Origin: Phycisphaeraceae bacterium D3-23
Lineage (GTDB): Bacteria; Planctomycetota; Phycisphaerae; Phycisphaerales; Phycisphaeraceae
Length of the DNA stretch: 64,000 bases
Assembly (NCBI GenBank): GCA_039555135.1
Contig: CP114179.1
Location: 4,154,001 to 4,218,000, forward strand
Direction of reading: 5' to 3'
Part shown: piece by piece, positions 1-7,535 of the stretch
Layout of the letters: each line of letters opens with the position of its first letter
Numbering within the stretch: position 1 is the stretch's first letter
Made by a program: the position numbers and the translations under genes
Notes under the pieces: generated by a model
What the model saw: only the letters and a program-made list of their open reading frames with translations
Databases searched by the model: none
What the model was told of the DNA's origin: nothing

Positions 1-75
1 CTGGACCAGCGAGGTGAACTTGAATCGGCCGCCGAGCTCGTTGATGATGCGGTCGTCTTTGAGGGCTTCGATCAT
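1..75 (-). CDS. rpoZ: RNA polymerase omega subunit, N-terminal part
   Basis: Only the first 25 codons are in the window; the gene runs off the left edge. The visible start (MIEALKDDR, then GGRFKFTSLVQ) matches the N-terminus of the omega subunits seen in planctomycetes, in which a short helix is followed by a GGRFKLTxLIQ-type segment. Omega is the small assembly subunit of RNA polymerase. The gene is divergent from pheT. A perfect TATAAT on the minus strand lies about 68 bases upstream of the ATG. Identity rests on a short fragment, so another protein with a similar start cannot be excluded. Confidence 0.7.
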   Translation of the reverse strand, partial: MIEALKDDRIINELGGRFKFTSLVQ

Positions 76-142
76 GGCGTGGGGGCTCCGGGGTGCGTGG
101 GGGCGGTGGGCTTGGGATCGTCCTTGGCCGGCCGAGCCACGC

Positions 143-171
143 ATTATAGCCCTGTCACGGGTCGATAGCAA
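143..171 (-). promoter_or_regulatory. sigma-70-type promoter of rpoZ
   Basis: The minus strand reads TTGCTA, a 17-base spacer, then TATAAT (148-143). Transcription would start near 136, giving a leader of about 60 bases before the rpoZ ATG at 75. Confidence 0.6.
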
Positions 172-241
172 AGCTGCCCGGGCGCGGGCGGCCGGGTGGG
201 TTTGGCAGGTTCAGGCGACTTGCCGGGCGCGGCGGGGGGGG

Positions 242-247
242 TACCCT
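242..247 (+). promoter_or_regulatory. -10 element of pheT, probably leaderless
   Basis: TACCCT ends 7 bases before the pheT ATG at 255, and TTGCCG at 220-225 is a possible -35 (16-base spacer). Transcription would start at or next to the start codon. No Shine-Dalgarno sequence is visible. Confidence 0.45.
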
Positions 248-254
248 GTGCGGC

Positions 255-2303
255 ATGAAGATCAGTCTGCGTTGGCTCAACACGTACCTGGACCGCGACA
301 TCGATGCTCAGGAGGCGGAGCGTCTGTTGACGGACGCGGGCTTCCCGATCGAGGGGACCGAACCCGTGCTCGGCGGTTCGGACCTGATGCTGGATGTCGA
401 GGTAACGAGCAACCGGCCCGATATGCTCAGCCATGTGGGTGTGGCACGCGAGATCGCCGCTCGGACCGGCTGCACGCTCAAGCGGCCGGAGGGTGAGTTG
501 CCCGCAGCATCGGGTGATGAGATCACCTCACTCATTACGGTCGAGAACCAGGAGCAGGGTCTGTGTCCGATGTATTCCGCTCGGATGATCCGGGGCGTCA
601 AGGTCGGGCCCAGCCCGGACTGGTTGGCCAGGGCGCTGGCGTCGATCGGGCAGGACAGCATCAACAACGTCGCCGACATCACCAACTACGTGCTGATGGA
701 GCTGGGCCAGCCGCTGCACGCATTCGACTACGCCAAGCTGGCTGGCCCGGAGATCATCGTCCGCAAGGCGGTGCGTGGTGAGAAGATCGCGGCGCTCAAT
801 GCCGAGACCTATGAGCTCAACGGCAGCCACCTGGTCATCGCCGACGCGGATCGGCCCGTCGCGATCGCGGGGGTGATGGGCGGCGAGGTGAGTAAGGTGA
901 CCGAGCAGACGGCAGATGTCTTGCTCGAAGCGGCGCGCTTTGATCCGGTATCGGTGCGTCGGACGGTCCGCGACTTGAAGGTGAAGGTGAAGGAGAAGCT
1001 GGGCACGGAGTCGAGCTTCCGCTATGAACGCATCGTTGATCCGACGGGTGTCGAGCGCGCGAGCCGACGCGCTTGCGAGCTGATCCTGGAGATCGCCGGC
1101 GGCGAGCTGGTGCCGGGTGTGATCCGCCAGGGCATCGAAGACCCCGCCCCGGCGGCGGTTCAGCTGCGGCCCGGCCGAACATGCAGCATCCTGGGCGTGG
1201 ACCTCCCGGCAGAGGCACAGGCCGCGCACCTCAATGCGTTGGGGATCGAGACGACCGTCAACGGCAAGACACTCCGCGCGACGATTCCCAGCCATCGGCC
1301 CGACCTTTTGCGTGAGGTGGACCTGATCGAAGAGGTCGCCCGCCAGCACGGGATGGACAATATCCCGCTGAAAGACACGATCGACATCGTCGCGCACCAC
1401 CCGCAGGGCAGTGTGCAGGCCCGGCGGGTGATGACTGAGGTGCTGGTCGCGCACGGCTACCACGAGACTGTGACGTCGTCGCTGATTTCGCTGAAGGATG
1501 CGCAGCCGTTTGTGCTGGAGGGGGCCGAGCCGGCGTCGCTGACTGCGGATATCCGCCGGCTGGATAACACGCTGCGGCCGGCGGTCTTGCCGAGTTTACT
1601 GAGCTGCCGGAAGCTGAATCAGGACCGGGGCAACAAGGGGGTCAAGCTGTTTGAGTTGGCTGCGGGCTGGGGCAAGCGCGGCGGGAAGATCGGTGAGGGA
1701 CGGCAACTCGCGATGCTGCGTGATGCCGATGATGCGCAGTCGGCCGTGTCGCAGTTGAAGGGTACGGTCGCGGAACTGGTCCATGCACTCGGCGGCGACA
1801 GCGCGGCGGAGGCGTTGGTATTCGAGCCGATCGACGACCCTTGGTACAGCGTCGCGGTGTTGGTCAAGCTTGGCTGCGAGATGGCGGGCAGCGTCGGGCT
1901 GCTCAAGCCGGCGTTGACCGATCACTTCGCGTTGCAGACGCCGGTGGCTTCGGCGCTGCTGTGTCTGGAAAGCTTCGCGGCGCTCTACCCGCCCAGCCAC
2001 AGCGCGGTCGCGCTGCCGAACATCCCGGCGATCGAGCGCGACCTGTCGGTGGTGGTCGATGAGCAGGTGCCTTGGGCGGCGATTGAGGACGCGATCGCGG
2101 GCGCGAAGCCGGACCTGCTGGAGACGACGGCCTTTGTTGGGACGTACCGCGGCAAGCAGGTGGGCAAGGGCAAGAAGAGCGTGACGCTGCGGATGCAGTT
2201 CCGCGACCCGGAGCGGACGCTGCGCCACGAGCAGGTCGACCCGCAGGTGGCGTCGGTGGTGTCGGCGCTGTCGGAGAAGGTGAAGGCCGAGCTGCGGTCG
2301 TAG
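255..2303 (+). CDS. pheT: Phenylalanyl-tRNA synthetase beta subunit, short form
   Basis: Beta subunit of the alpha2-beta2 enzyme that charges tRNA-Phe in the cytoplasm. At 682 residues it is about 110 shorter than E. coli PheT. The N-terminal helix (MKISLRWLNTYL) leads almost directly into the VEVTSNRPDMLSHVGVARE segment near residue 55, so the EMAP/tRNA-binding-type insert normally found around residues 40-150 is missing. B3/B4 and B5 regions follow (HRPDLLREVDLIEEVARQHG, near 350), and the C-terminus carries an FDX-ACB anticodon-binding domain (NIPAIERDLSVVVD onward). pheS is not adjacent. The start is fixed by homology and by the -10-like hexamer just upstream. The gene converges on the ComF gene across an inverted repeat. 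Confidence 0.95.
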   Translation: MKISLRWLNTYLDRDIDAQEAERLLTDAGFPIEGTEPVLGGSDLMLDVEVTSNRPDMLSHVGVAREIAARTGCTLKRPEGELPAASGDEITSLITVENQEQGLCPMYSARMIRGVKVGPSPDWLARALASIGQDSINNVADITNYVLMELGQPLHAFDYAKLAGPEIIVRKAVRGEKIAALNAETYELNGSHLVIADADRPVAIAGVMGGEVSKVTEQTADVLLEAARFDPVSVRRTVRDLKVKVKEKLGTESSFRYERIVDPTGVERASRRACELILEIAGGELVPGVIRQGIEDPAPAAVQLRPGRTCSILGVDLPAEAQAAHLNALGIETTVNGKTLRATIPSHRPDLLREVDLIEEVARQHGMDNIPLKDTIDIVAHHPQGSVQARRVMTEVLVAHGYHETVTSSLISLKDAQPFVLEGAEPASLTADIRRLDNTLRPAVLPSLLSCRKLNQDRGNKGVKLFELAAGWGKRGGKIGEGRQLAMLRDADDAQSAVSQLKGTVAELVHALGGDSAAEALVFEPIDDPWYSVAVLVKLGCEMAGSVGLLKPALTDHFALQTPVASALLCLESFAALYPPSHSAVALPNIPAIERDLSVVVDEQVPWAAIEDAIAGAKPDLLETTAFVGTYRGKQVGKGKKSVTLRMQFRDPERTLRHEQVDPQVASVVSALSEKVKAELRS

Positions 2304-2340
2304 CGTTTTGCTATGACATAGGCGCGCCCTTGTTTTGTCT

Positions 2341-2408
2341 AGCCGTCGCCCAATGGGCGGCGATTGCGTCACACGTCATGACAACGCGCCGCCCGTCGGG
2401 CGACGGCT
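2341..2408. repeat. Inverted repeat of two REP-like hairpins
   Basis: The arms are 2341-2362 and 2387-2408, 22 bases each with 20 matching when one is inverted. Each arm is itself nearly self-complementary (GTCGCCC...GGGCGGC). Outside the arms, CTTGTTT and AAACAAG continue the symmetry. The element lies between the convergent ends of pheT and the ComF gene, and could act as a bidirectional terminator or be a REP/BIME-type mobile element. Confidence 0.7.
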
Positions 2409-2444
2409 AAACAAGGCGCTCCCCTCCCCAGTTCATGCACGTAG

Positions 2445-3206
2445 TCAGATCGCCTTGAAGCCCTTACCTTTCGAGTCCGCCACGGCGGCGACGGCGAGGT
2501 GGATCGAACGTGCGCCGTGCCGCTTCAAGAGCTTAGTGCACTCGGCTGCGGTCGCGCCGGTGGTCTTGACATCGTCGACGAGCAGCACCTGCCAGCCCGT
2601 GAGGTCGATCGGTGCGATCGCGACGGACCCTTGCACGTTGGCATGGCGGTTGGAGTGGACCACGGCCGTCTGCGGGTGGGTGAGTCGTGTACGTTTGAGC
2701 AGGTTCATGCAGCGCCAGCCGTTGGCTTTGGCGAGCGCCTCCGCGATGAGGTGGGCTTGGTTAAAACCGCGCCGCCAGCGCCTGGCCCAGTGCATCGGGA
2801 CGGCGGTGACGAGCATCCTGTCCGGGTCGATCGGTTGGCCGACGCGCGGCGCAAGCTGCTCACCCATCCAGCGTGCCCACGACCACTGCCCGCCGAACTT
2901 CATGGCCTTGACCCAGCCGTCGACCGGTTCGTGATAGGCGGATAGCCGGGTGACCCGGTCCCAGGGCTGGCGTTTGTGTCGGCAGAACGCGCAGCCGTTG
3001 GCGGTGACCGAGCCGGGCCCAGCCGATGCGCCGCAGCGGGGGCAGTAGTCGTTGGGGTCGTCGGCGAGCCAGGGCTCCTCGAGCGCTTCGAGCGCGAGCC
3101 GGACCTCGCTGGGCCAGGCGGCTTCGAGCCCTGTCGTCGCGTGCCGCTTCGTCGTGTGCGCCGCGCCGCGGAGCCGGTGGATCGTGTTGCGCAGGGCCGG
3201 TGCCAT
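2445..3206 (-). CDS. comF: ComF-family phosphoribosyltransferase-like protein
   Basis: 253 residues. The N-terminal half has a zinc-binding CPRCG...CAFCRHK motif (about residues 54-77), as in ComF/GntX proteins. The C-terminal half is a type I PRTase domain with the PRPP-binding acidic loop VLLVDDVKTTGATAAEC (near 210). A conserved VPMHWARRWRRGFNQAHLIA segment is also typical of ComF. The family is linked to DNA uptake in competent bacteria and to unknown salvage roles elsewhere. The ATG at 3206 is chosen because a minus-strand TATAAC lies 6 bases upstream. The longer reading frame runs into the divergent gene and is an artefact. Confidence 0.85.
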   Translation of the reverse strand: MAPALRNTIHRLRGAAHTTKRHATTGLEAAWPSEVRLALEALEEPWLADDPNDYCPRCGASAGPGSVTANGCAFCRHKRQPWDRVTRLSAYHEPVDGWVKAMKFGGQWSWARWMGEQLAPRVGQPIDPDRMLVTAVPMHWARRWRRGFNQAHLIAEALAKANGWRCMNLLKRTRLTHPQTAVVHSNRHANVQGSVAIAPIDLTGWQVLLVDDVKTTGATAAECTKLLKRHGARSIHLAVAAVADSKGKGFKAI

Positions 3207-3212
3207 GGACCC

Positions 3213-3220
3213 GTTATACT
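3213..3220. promoter_or_regulatory. Overlapping back-to-back -10 elements (bidirectional promoter)
   Basis: The sequence gttatact gives TATACT on the plus strand (3215-3220) and TATAAC on the minus strand (3218-3213), sharing the same TATA core. The plus element ends 7 bases before the GTG at 3228. The minus element ends 6 bases before the ATG at 3206. Both genes would therefore be transcribed from one symmetric site as leaderless messages. Confidence 0.6.
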
Positions 3221-3227
3221 CCGCCGC

Positions 3228-4079
3228 GTGAACGATTCCCAGCCCCATTTCGACGATCCGGCGGGCACGCCGCCAGCGATTCAGCCGCTCATCATCGGTG
3301 CCCCCTTTGGCAACTACATCCAGCCGGCCGGCTGTACCGCGACGCTGGGCACCTTCACCGCCGCGCGGCGGGGTGGGCTCATCAACCGCGCGTGGCGGAT
3401 CATGCTCACCGTCCGCTACTACCGACGCATGCGGGCGTGGGTCAACAAGATCGGGCTGCGCAACCCCGGCATCGACTGGCTTTGTGCGAAGGTCGAAGCC
3501 GGCAAGATCGACGTGAGCGACAAGCTCGTCAGCATCCACGGCTTCACACCGGACGACTGGTTCACGCTCCTCGACAAGGCCGCGGCCCTCAAGCCGCTGG
3601 CGATCGAGATGAATATGAGCTGCCCCAACGTCGGGCACATCAGTTGGCCCCCGGAACTTTTTGAAAAGGCGGTGGCGACGGGGGTGCCGATTATCGCCAA
3701 GATCCCGCCGGTGAACTACGACACCATGGTCGAGCAGGCCGTCGCGGCGGGTGTGCGGATGCTGCACTGCTGCAACACACTGCCCAACCCCGGCGGCGGG
3801 ATGAGCGGTACGCCGCTCAAACACGTCGCGCTGCAGTGCATCCAGGACCTGAAGAAGAAACTGGCACCGTACTGGGACGAGCTCACCATCATCGGCGGCG
3901 GCGGCATCTACACCCCCGAGGATGTCGATGCCTACGCCGACCTGGGCGTGAAGCACGTGGCGATCGCGACGAAGCTGTTCAACCCGAAGTATCTGCTGAG
4001 CACGGCCGGGGTCAACCCGCTACGTGATCGGGCGGGGGAGCGGTTGAAGATGCAAACATCGTTGGAGGCAGATCTGTGA
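3228..4079 (+). CDS. Dihydroorotate dehydrogenase-like flavoprotein
   Basis: 283 residues from a GTG start, the first start codon after the shared -10 element. It has the PyrD-type TIM-barrel signatures: LIIGAPFGN near the start, GTFT, WVNKIGLRNPG (about 75), EMNMSCPN (about 128) with the substrate-loop region, the flavin-contacting lysine segment PIIAKIPPV, and the C-terminal phosphate-binding stretch IIGGGGIYTPEDVDAYADLG. True PyrD oxidises dihydroorotate in pyrimidine synthesis. This protein is shorter than class 2 enzymes and could instead be a relative of unknown substrate. Its stop overlaps the start of the pectate lyase gene by 4 bases, an odd pairing for a pyrimidine gene. Confidence 0.75.
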   Translation: MNDSQPHFDDPAGTPPAIQPLIIGAPFGNYIQPAGCTATLGTFTAARRGGLINRAWRIMLTVRYYRRMRAWVNKIGLRNPGIDWLCAKVEAGKIDVSDKLVSIHGFTPDDWFTLLDKAAALKPLAIEMNMSCPNVGHISWPPELFEKAVATGVPIIAKIPPVNYDTMVEQAVAAGVRMLHCCNTLPNPGGGMSGTPLKHVALQCIQDLKKKLAPYWDELTIIGGGGIYTPEDVDAYADLGVKHVAIATKLFNPKYLLSTAGVNPLRDRAGERLKMQTSLEADL

Positions 4080-5500
4080 AGCGTTTGTTTTACATTGCTC
4101 AGATTCTCGCGGTTTGTCTTGTAGGCGGGTCGATGCACGCCGAGACGCGCGAGGACGCACTGGCGGCGATGCGGCGTGCGGCGGAGTACTGCGACGCCCA
4201 CCTTGCGGTTGAGGGCGGCTATGTCTGGGCGTACGCGGCCGACCTCTCGAAGCGCGAAGGCGAGGGTGAGGTCGGCGAGACGACGGTGTGGGTGCAGCCG
4301 CCGGGGACGCCCGCAGTCGGGATGATGTACCTGCGATGTTACGAGGCGACGGGCGACGACTACTACCTCGGGCTTGCGCTCAAGGCCGGGCGTGTCCTGC
4401 TGCGTGGCCAGATGGAGACGGGTGGCTGGGGCGCGAAGGTCGAGCTTGCCCCGGCAGAACGCTCGCAGTTTCGGTACCGGCTGGGGGAGGAGCGACGCGC
4501 CCGACGGGCGCGGACCACCAGCTCGTTCGACGACAACCAGACGCAGTCGGCCCTGCGCCTGCTGATGCGGCTGGACGCGGCGCTCGGCTTCGAGGACGAG
4601 GCGATCCACGAGGCGTGCCAGTACGCGATTGAGCACATCATTGAAGCGCAGTACCCCGCCGGGGGCTGGCCGCAGGTGTTTGATGGCAATGTCGAGCTGG
4701 CCGAGCCGCCGGTGCTGGATGCGTCGTACCCGGAGTCGTGGTCACGCGAGTACACCGGGCACAATCGGTATTGGCGTTGGTACACGCTCAACGACGGGGC
4801 GATGCTGGACACGATCGACGTGTTGTTCGAGGCGGCCGAGGTCTACGACGACCCCGCGATGCGCGACGCCGCGATCGCGGGCGCGGATTTCCTGCTGCGT
4901 GCGCAGATGCCCGATCCCCAGCCCGGCTGGGCGCAGCAATACGACTACGACATGCACCCGGCTTGGGCCCGGCGGTTCGAGCCGCCCGCGATCACGGGCA
5001 GTGAGTCGCAGCACGTCATGCTCACGCTGATCGACGTCTACCACCGCACCGGCGATGCGAAGTACCTGGACGCGGTCGGCCAGGCGCTCGCCTACTTCAA
5101 GGCGTCGCGTCTCTCTGGCGGCGGGCTGGCGCGGTTCTACGAGCTCGAGACCAACCGCCCGCTTTTTATGACACGCGACTACGAGCTGACCTATGACGCC
5201 GACGACGTGCCAGGGCACTACGCCTTTACGGTGTCGGATCGGCTTGACCGGATCGAGCGGCTCTACAATGAGGCCGTAGCGGATGGGCCATTGGACGCGG
5301 GGTCTGCGCGGGCGCAGTCGATCGATCGACTAGCCCGCCGGGCACGCGAGGCGATGGACGCCCAAGCCGCGTACGGCCCGTGGCTTACCGAAGGGCCGAT
5401 GCGTTTCGCCGGCCCCGCCGACCGTGTGATCGACATGGCGGAGTATGTCCGGCGGATGGACGATCTGGCAGCTTTCCTCGCCGCGACCCGGCCGGAGTAG
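4076..5500 (+). CDS. Secreted pectate lyase-like protein
   Basis: 474 residues with a signal peptide (about 1-23, ending SMHA). The body resembles the pectate lyase family found in planctomycetes (PL10-type alpha/alpha fold): repeated helical motifs, TSSFDDNQTQSALRLL near 145, QYPAGGWPQVF near 197, and HNRYWRWYTLNDG near 230. The predicted role is beta-elimination of polygalacturonate outside the cytoplasm. Translation starts at a GTG overlapping the previous stop (GTGA), with GGAGG 7 bases upstream, so the gene is translationally coupled to the PyrD-like gene. The substrate is inferred from the family only. Confidence 0.75.
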   Translation: MKRLFYIAQILAVCLVGGSMHAETREDALAAMRRAAEYCDAHLAVEGGYVWAYAADLSKREGEGEVGETTVWVQPPGTPAVGMMYLRCYEATGDDYYLGLALKAGRVLLRGQMETGGWGAKVELAPAERSQFRYRLGEERRARRARTTSSFDDNQTQSALRLLMRLDAALGFEDEAIHEACQYAIEHIIEAQYPAGGWPQVFDGNVELAEPPVLDASYPESWSREYTGHNRYWRWYTLNDGAMLDTIDVLFEAAEVYDDPAMRDAAIAGADFLLRAQMPDPQPGWAQQYDYDMHPAWARRFEPPAITGSESQHVMLTLIDVYHRTGDAKYLDAVGQALAYFKASRLSGGGLARFYELETNRPLFMTRDYELTYDADDVPGHYAFTVSDRLDRIERLYNEAVADGPLDAGSARAQSIDRLARRAREAMDAQAAYGPWLTEGPMRFAGPADRVIDMAEYVRRMDDLAAFLAATRPE

Positions 5501-5557
5501 CCGGCCCTAGCGCGATTGCGCAGCGGGTCACTGCCGGGCGACTGTCGCTAGTGTTTC

Positions 5558-6139
5558 TTACTCTGCGGGCGATTCTTCGAGTACTTCCTCAGGGGCGTCG
5601 GCCGGCTGGGCAGGCGCGCTGCCGGGCTCCCGGGCAGAGGCGATCAAGTCCTGTAGTACCGTTTCGGACGACGCGAACTCACGCGCGGTCGCCCAGGCGG
5701 TGAGCTGGTGGAAGTAGCCGTCGGTCTTGATCACCGTGTGCAGGTAGACGATGCTGATCCCGTCGATCGTGCCACGGATGGTGTACTGGATCGCGGGCTG
5801 CCCGTGGATCGTCATCGAGCGGGGCCCGGTCTCCTGCATCCCGGTGACCGAGTCGTGGATCCAGTAGCGCACGTCATCGGAATACTCCTGAGCGGTCCCG
5901 TCAAAGTCGGCCACGGGCTCACTCAGCACGAGCAGATACAGCTCCTTGGTGCGGTGCGCGATCTCGAGGTCACCATCATCGTGGAGGTCGTAGTCGATCC
6001 ACTGCCCGGGGGCGTCCACCGCGAGGACTTTGCCGACCGAGTGGAACGTCTTGGGGCTCGATGACCCGAGGTTGCCGCAGGCGACCAGGGTCATCATGAG
6101 GAACAAAGACAAGGTAATCGTCGTGAAAGCGAAGCGCAT
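5558..6139 (-). CDS. Putative lipoprotein of unknown function
   Basis: 193 residues. A type II signal peptide ends in the lipobox LVACG near residue 21, so the mature protein should be lipid-anchored. The rest is a single small domain resembling the extracytoplasmic domains that bind or chaperone (alternating strands, VGKVLAVDAPGQW...), with a proline/glutamate-rich acidic tail. I recognise no catalytic motif. It stands alone and is convergent with the pectate lyase gene. A weak TATAGC lies on the minus strand upstream, with AAGGGG before the ATG. Confidence 0.7.
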   Translation of the reverse strand: MRFAFTTITLSLFLMMTLVACGNLGSSSPKTFHSVGKVLAVDAPGQWIDYDLHDDGDLEIAHRTKELYLLVLSEPVADFDGTAQEYSDDVRYWIHDSVTGMQETGPRSMTIHGQPAIQYTIRGTIDGISIVYLHTVIKTDGYFHQLTAWATAREFASSETVLQDLIASAREPGSAPAQPADAPEEVLEESPAE

Positions 6140-6261
6140 GGTGCAAGCCCCTTGAAGCTATAGGTAGGTGTCGGCGCGATGGTAATGCTGGGCCAATGCT
6201 AGGCCGCACCGGCGGATTGAGCAACTCTACCTATTGTGAGGGCGGTGACGCGGGGCCGGCC

Positions 6262-7287
6262 CTAGACCCGGTCTTTCGGGTTGATAGGGCGGGTGACCTT
6301 GAAGACGCGGTTGCCCTTGAATTGGCCGAGTTGGCCGATGAATTTGCGACGGCCCTCGACCTGAAGCGTGAGCGCTGCGCCCGAGGGCTTCTCGGTGAGG
6401 ATGAGGTCGCCGACTTCGAGGTTGCGCAGGTCCGAGACTTTGATGGTGGTGTCCGCCAGGATTGTCGAGACCTGGAGCTTGGCCGCGTCGAGGTGCCCCG
6501 TCAGCCGGTCACGCAGCTCGCTGTCCTTGGTCGAGCGCTTGTACGCGGCCCAAGTCTGGTTGCTCAGCTTCTCGATCACCGGCTCGATCACGTTGTACGG
6601 GATACACAGCGACATCGTGCCCGCGCGGCCGCCCATCTTCAGCTCGAACCCGACAACGACAACGACCTCGTTGGGCGGGACGATCTGGACGAGCGCGGGG
6701 TTGGACTCGGTCTCGCCCAGCTGGAAGCCGATGTCCATGACGCCGGCCCAGGACTCCTGCATCGCGGTCATCGCCCGGTCGAGGATCTTGCCCACCAGCC
6801 GCATCTCGATCGCGGTGAGCGGGCGCTGCGGGATGAACAGGTCGGCGTTGGAGCCGCCCAGCAGCCGATCGATGACGGGGTAGATGATGAGCGGGCTGAT
6901 CTCGAGGCAGATCGTGCCCTCGAGCGGCTCGCAGGTGATCAGGTTGAAGCAGGTCGGGTTGGGCAGCGAGTGGGTGAACTCGCTGAAAGTCATCTGCTCG
7001 ATGTTGGCGACCTTGACCTCCATGATCGTGCGCAGGAAGCCCGACAGCGCCGCGCCGAAGTTTCGGCTGAACGACTCGTGAAGGGTCTCGAGTGCGCGCA
7101 TCTGGTCCTTCGAGACGCGCTCGGGCCGCTTGAAGTCGTAGTCTCGGATCTCGACGTCGTCGGCGATCGGCCGACGGTCGAGCGTGAAGACGCGTGGCCC
7201 ATCGGGCTCGCCCCTCCCGGCCGAGGCCCCGTCATCTACGGTCGCCAGCAGGGCATCTACTTCGTTTTGGTCAAGCACATCAGCCAT
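6262..7287 (-). CDS. fliM: Flagellar motor switch protein FliM
   Basis: 341 residues. The N-terminus LDQNEVDALLATV is the CheY-binding motif (canonical LSQxEIDALL). The central CheC-like domain includes FLRTIMEVKVANIEQMTFSEF and MEIxLxLGxS-like segments. The C-terminal SpoA domain covers about residues 255-330 (LQVSTILADTTIKVSDLRNL...GDLI). FliM forms the C-ring with FliG and FliN and sets rotation direction. No other flagellar gene is nearby, so the flagellar regulon must be scattered. The intact CheY-binding motif suggests chemotactic switching is functional. Confidence 0.92.
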   Translation of the reverse strand: MADVLDQNEVDALLATVDDGASAGRGEPDGPRVFTLDRRPIADDVEIRDYDFKRPERVSKDQMRALETLHESFSRNFGAALSGFLRTIMEVKVANIEQMTFSEFTHSLPNPTCFNLITCEPLEGTICLEISPLIIYPVIDRLLGGSNADLFIPQRPLTAIEMRLVGKILDRAMTAMQESWAGVMDIGFQLGETESNPALVQIVPPNEVVVVVGFELKMGGRAGTMSLCIPYNVIEPVIEKLSNQTWAAYKRSTKDSELRDRLTGHLDAAKLQVSTILADTTIKVSDLRNLEVGDLILTEKPSGAALTLQVEGRRKFIGQLGQFKGNRVFKVTRPINPKDRV

Positions 7288-7439
7288 CGGGGCCCCGCAG
7301 GGGTCAGAGTTACCCGGGTTATCGGCACAAGGCCGCGGCGGGCTGCAAATCCTGCGGCCGGATGGGCGGATCGTCGGCAGCGGGGGGCTGATAGCATGCC
7401 GGGCTTGGCGGATCGGCCATGAGAGGCGAAAATGGAATA

Positions 7440-7500
7440 GACCGACAACGCGAGCCGGTTATGCCCCCATGCGAGAGAACCCGATGGGGCTCGCGTACGT
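7440..7500 (+). promoter_or_regulatory. Possible structured leader before the DsbD-like gene
   Basis: The leader contains CGCGAGCC (about 7448) and GGCTCGCG (about 7489), with inner arms GCCCCCAT and ATGGGGC, so a stem-loop can form about 40 bases upstream of the start. Its function is unknown, and it may equally be a terminator remnant without a T-run. Confidence 0.3.
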
Positions 7501-7535
7501 TTGACTTTCCCCGCCGCGACGACACTCCCCCCGAG

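Noticed and set aside
3207-3956. Long minus-strand extension of the ComF gene
   Set aside because: It runs antisense through the well-conserved PyrD-like gene and precedes the natural start; a high-GC shadow frame.
6196-7422. Plus-strand open frame antisense to fliM
   Set aside because: Reading frame complementary to a conserved FliM; composition is typical of shadow frames.
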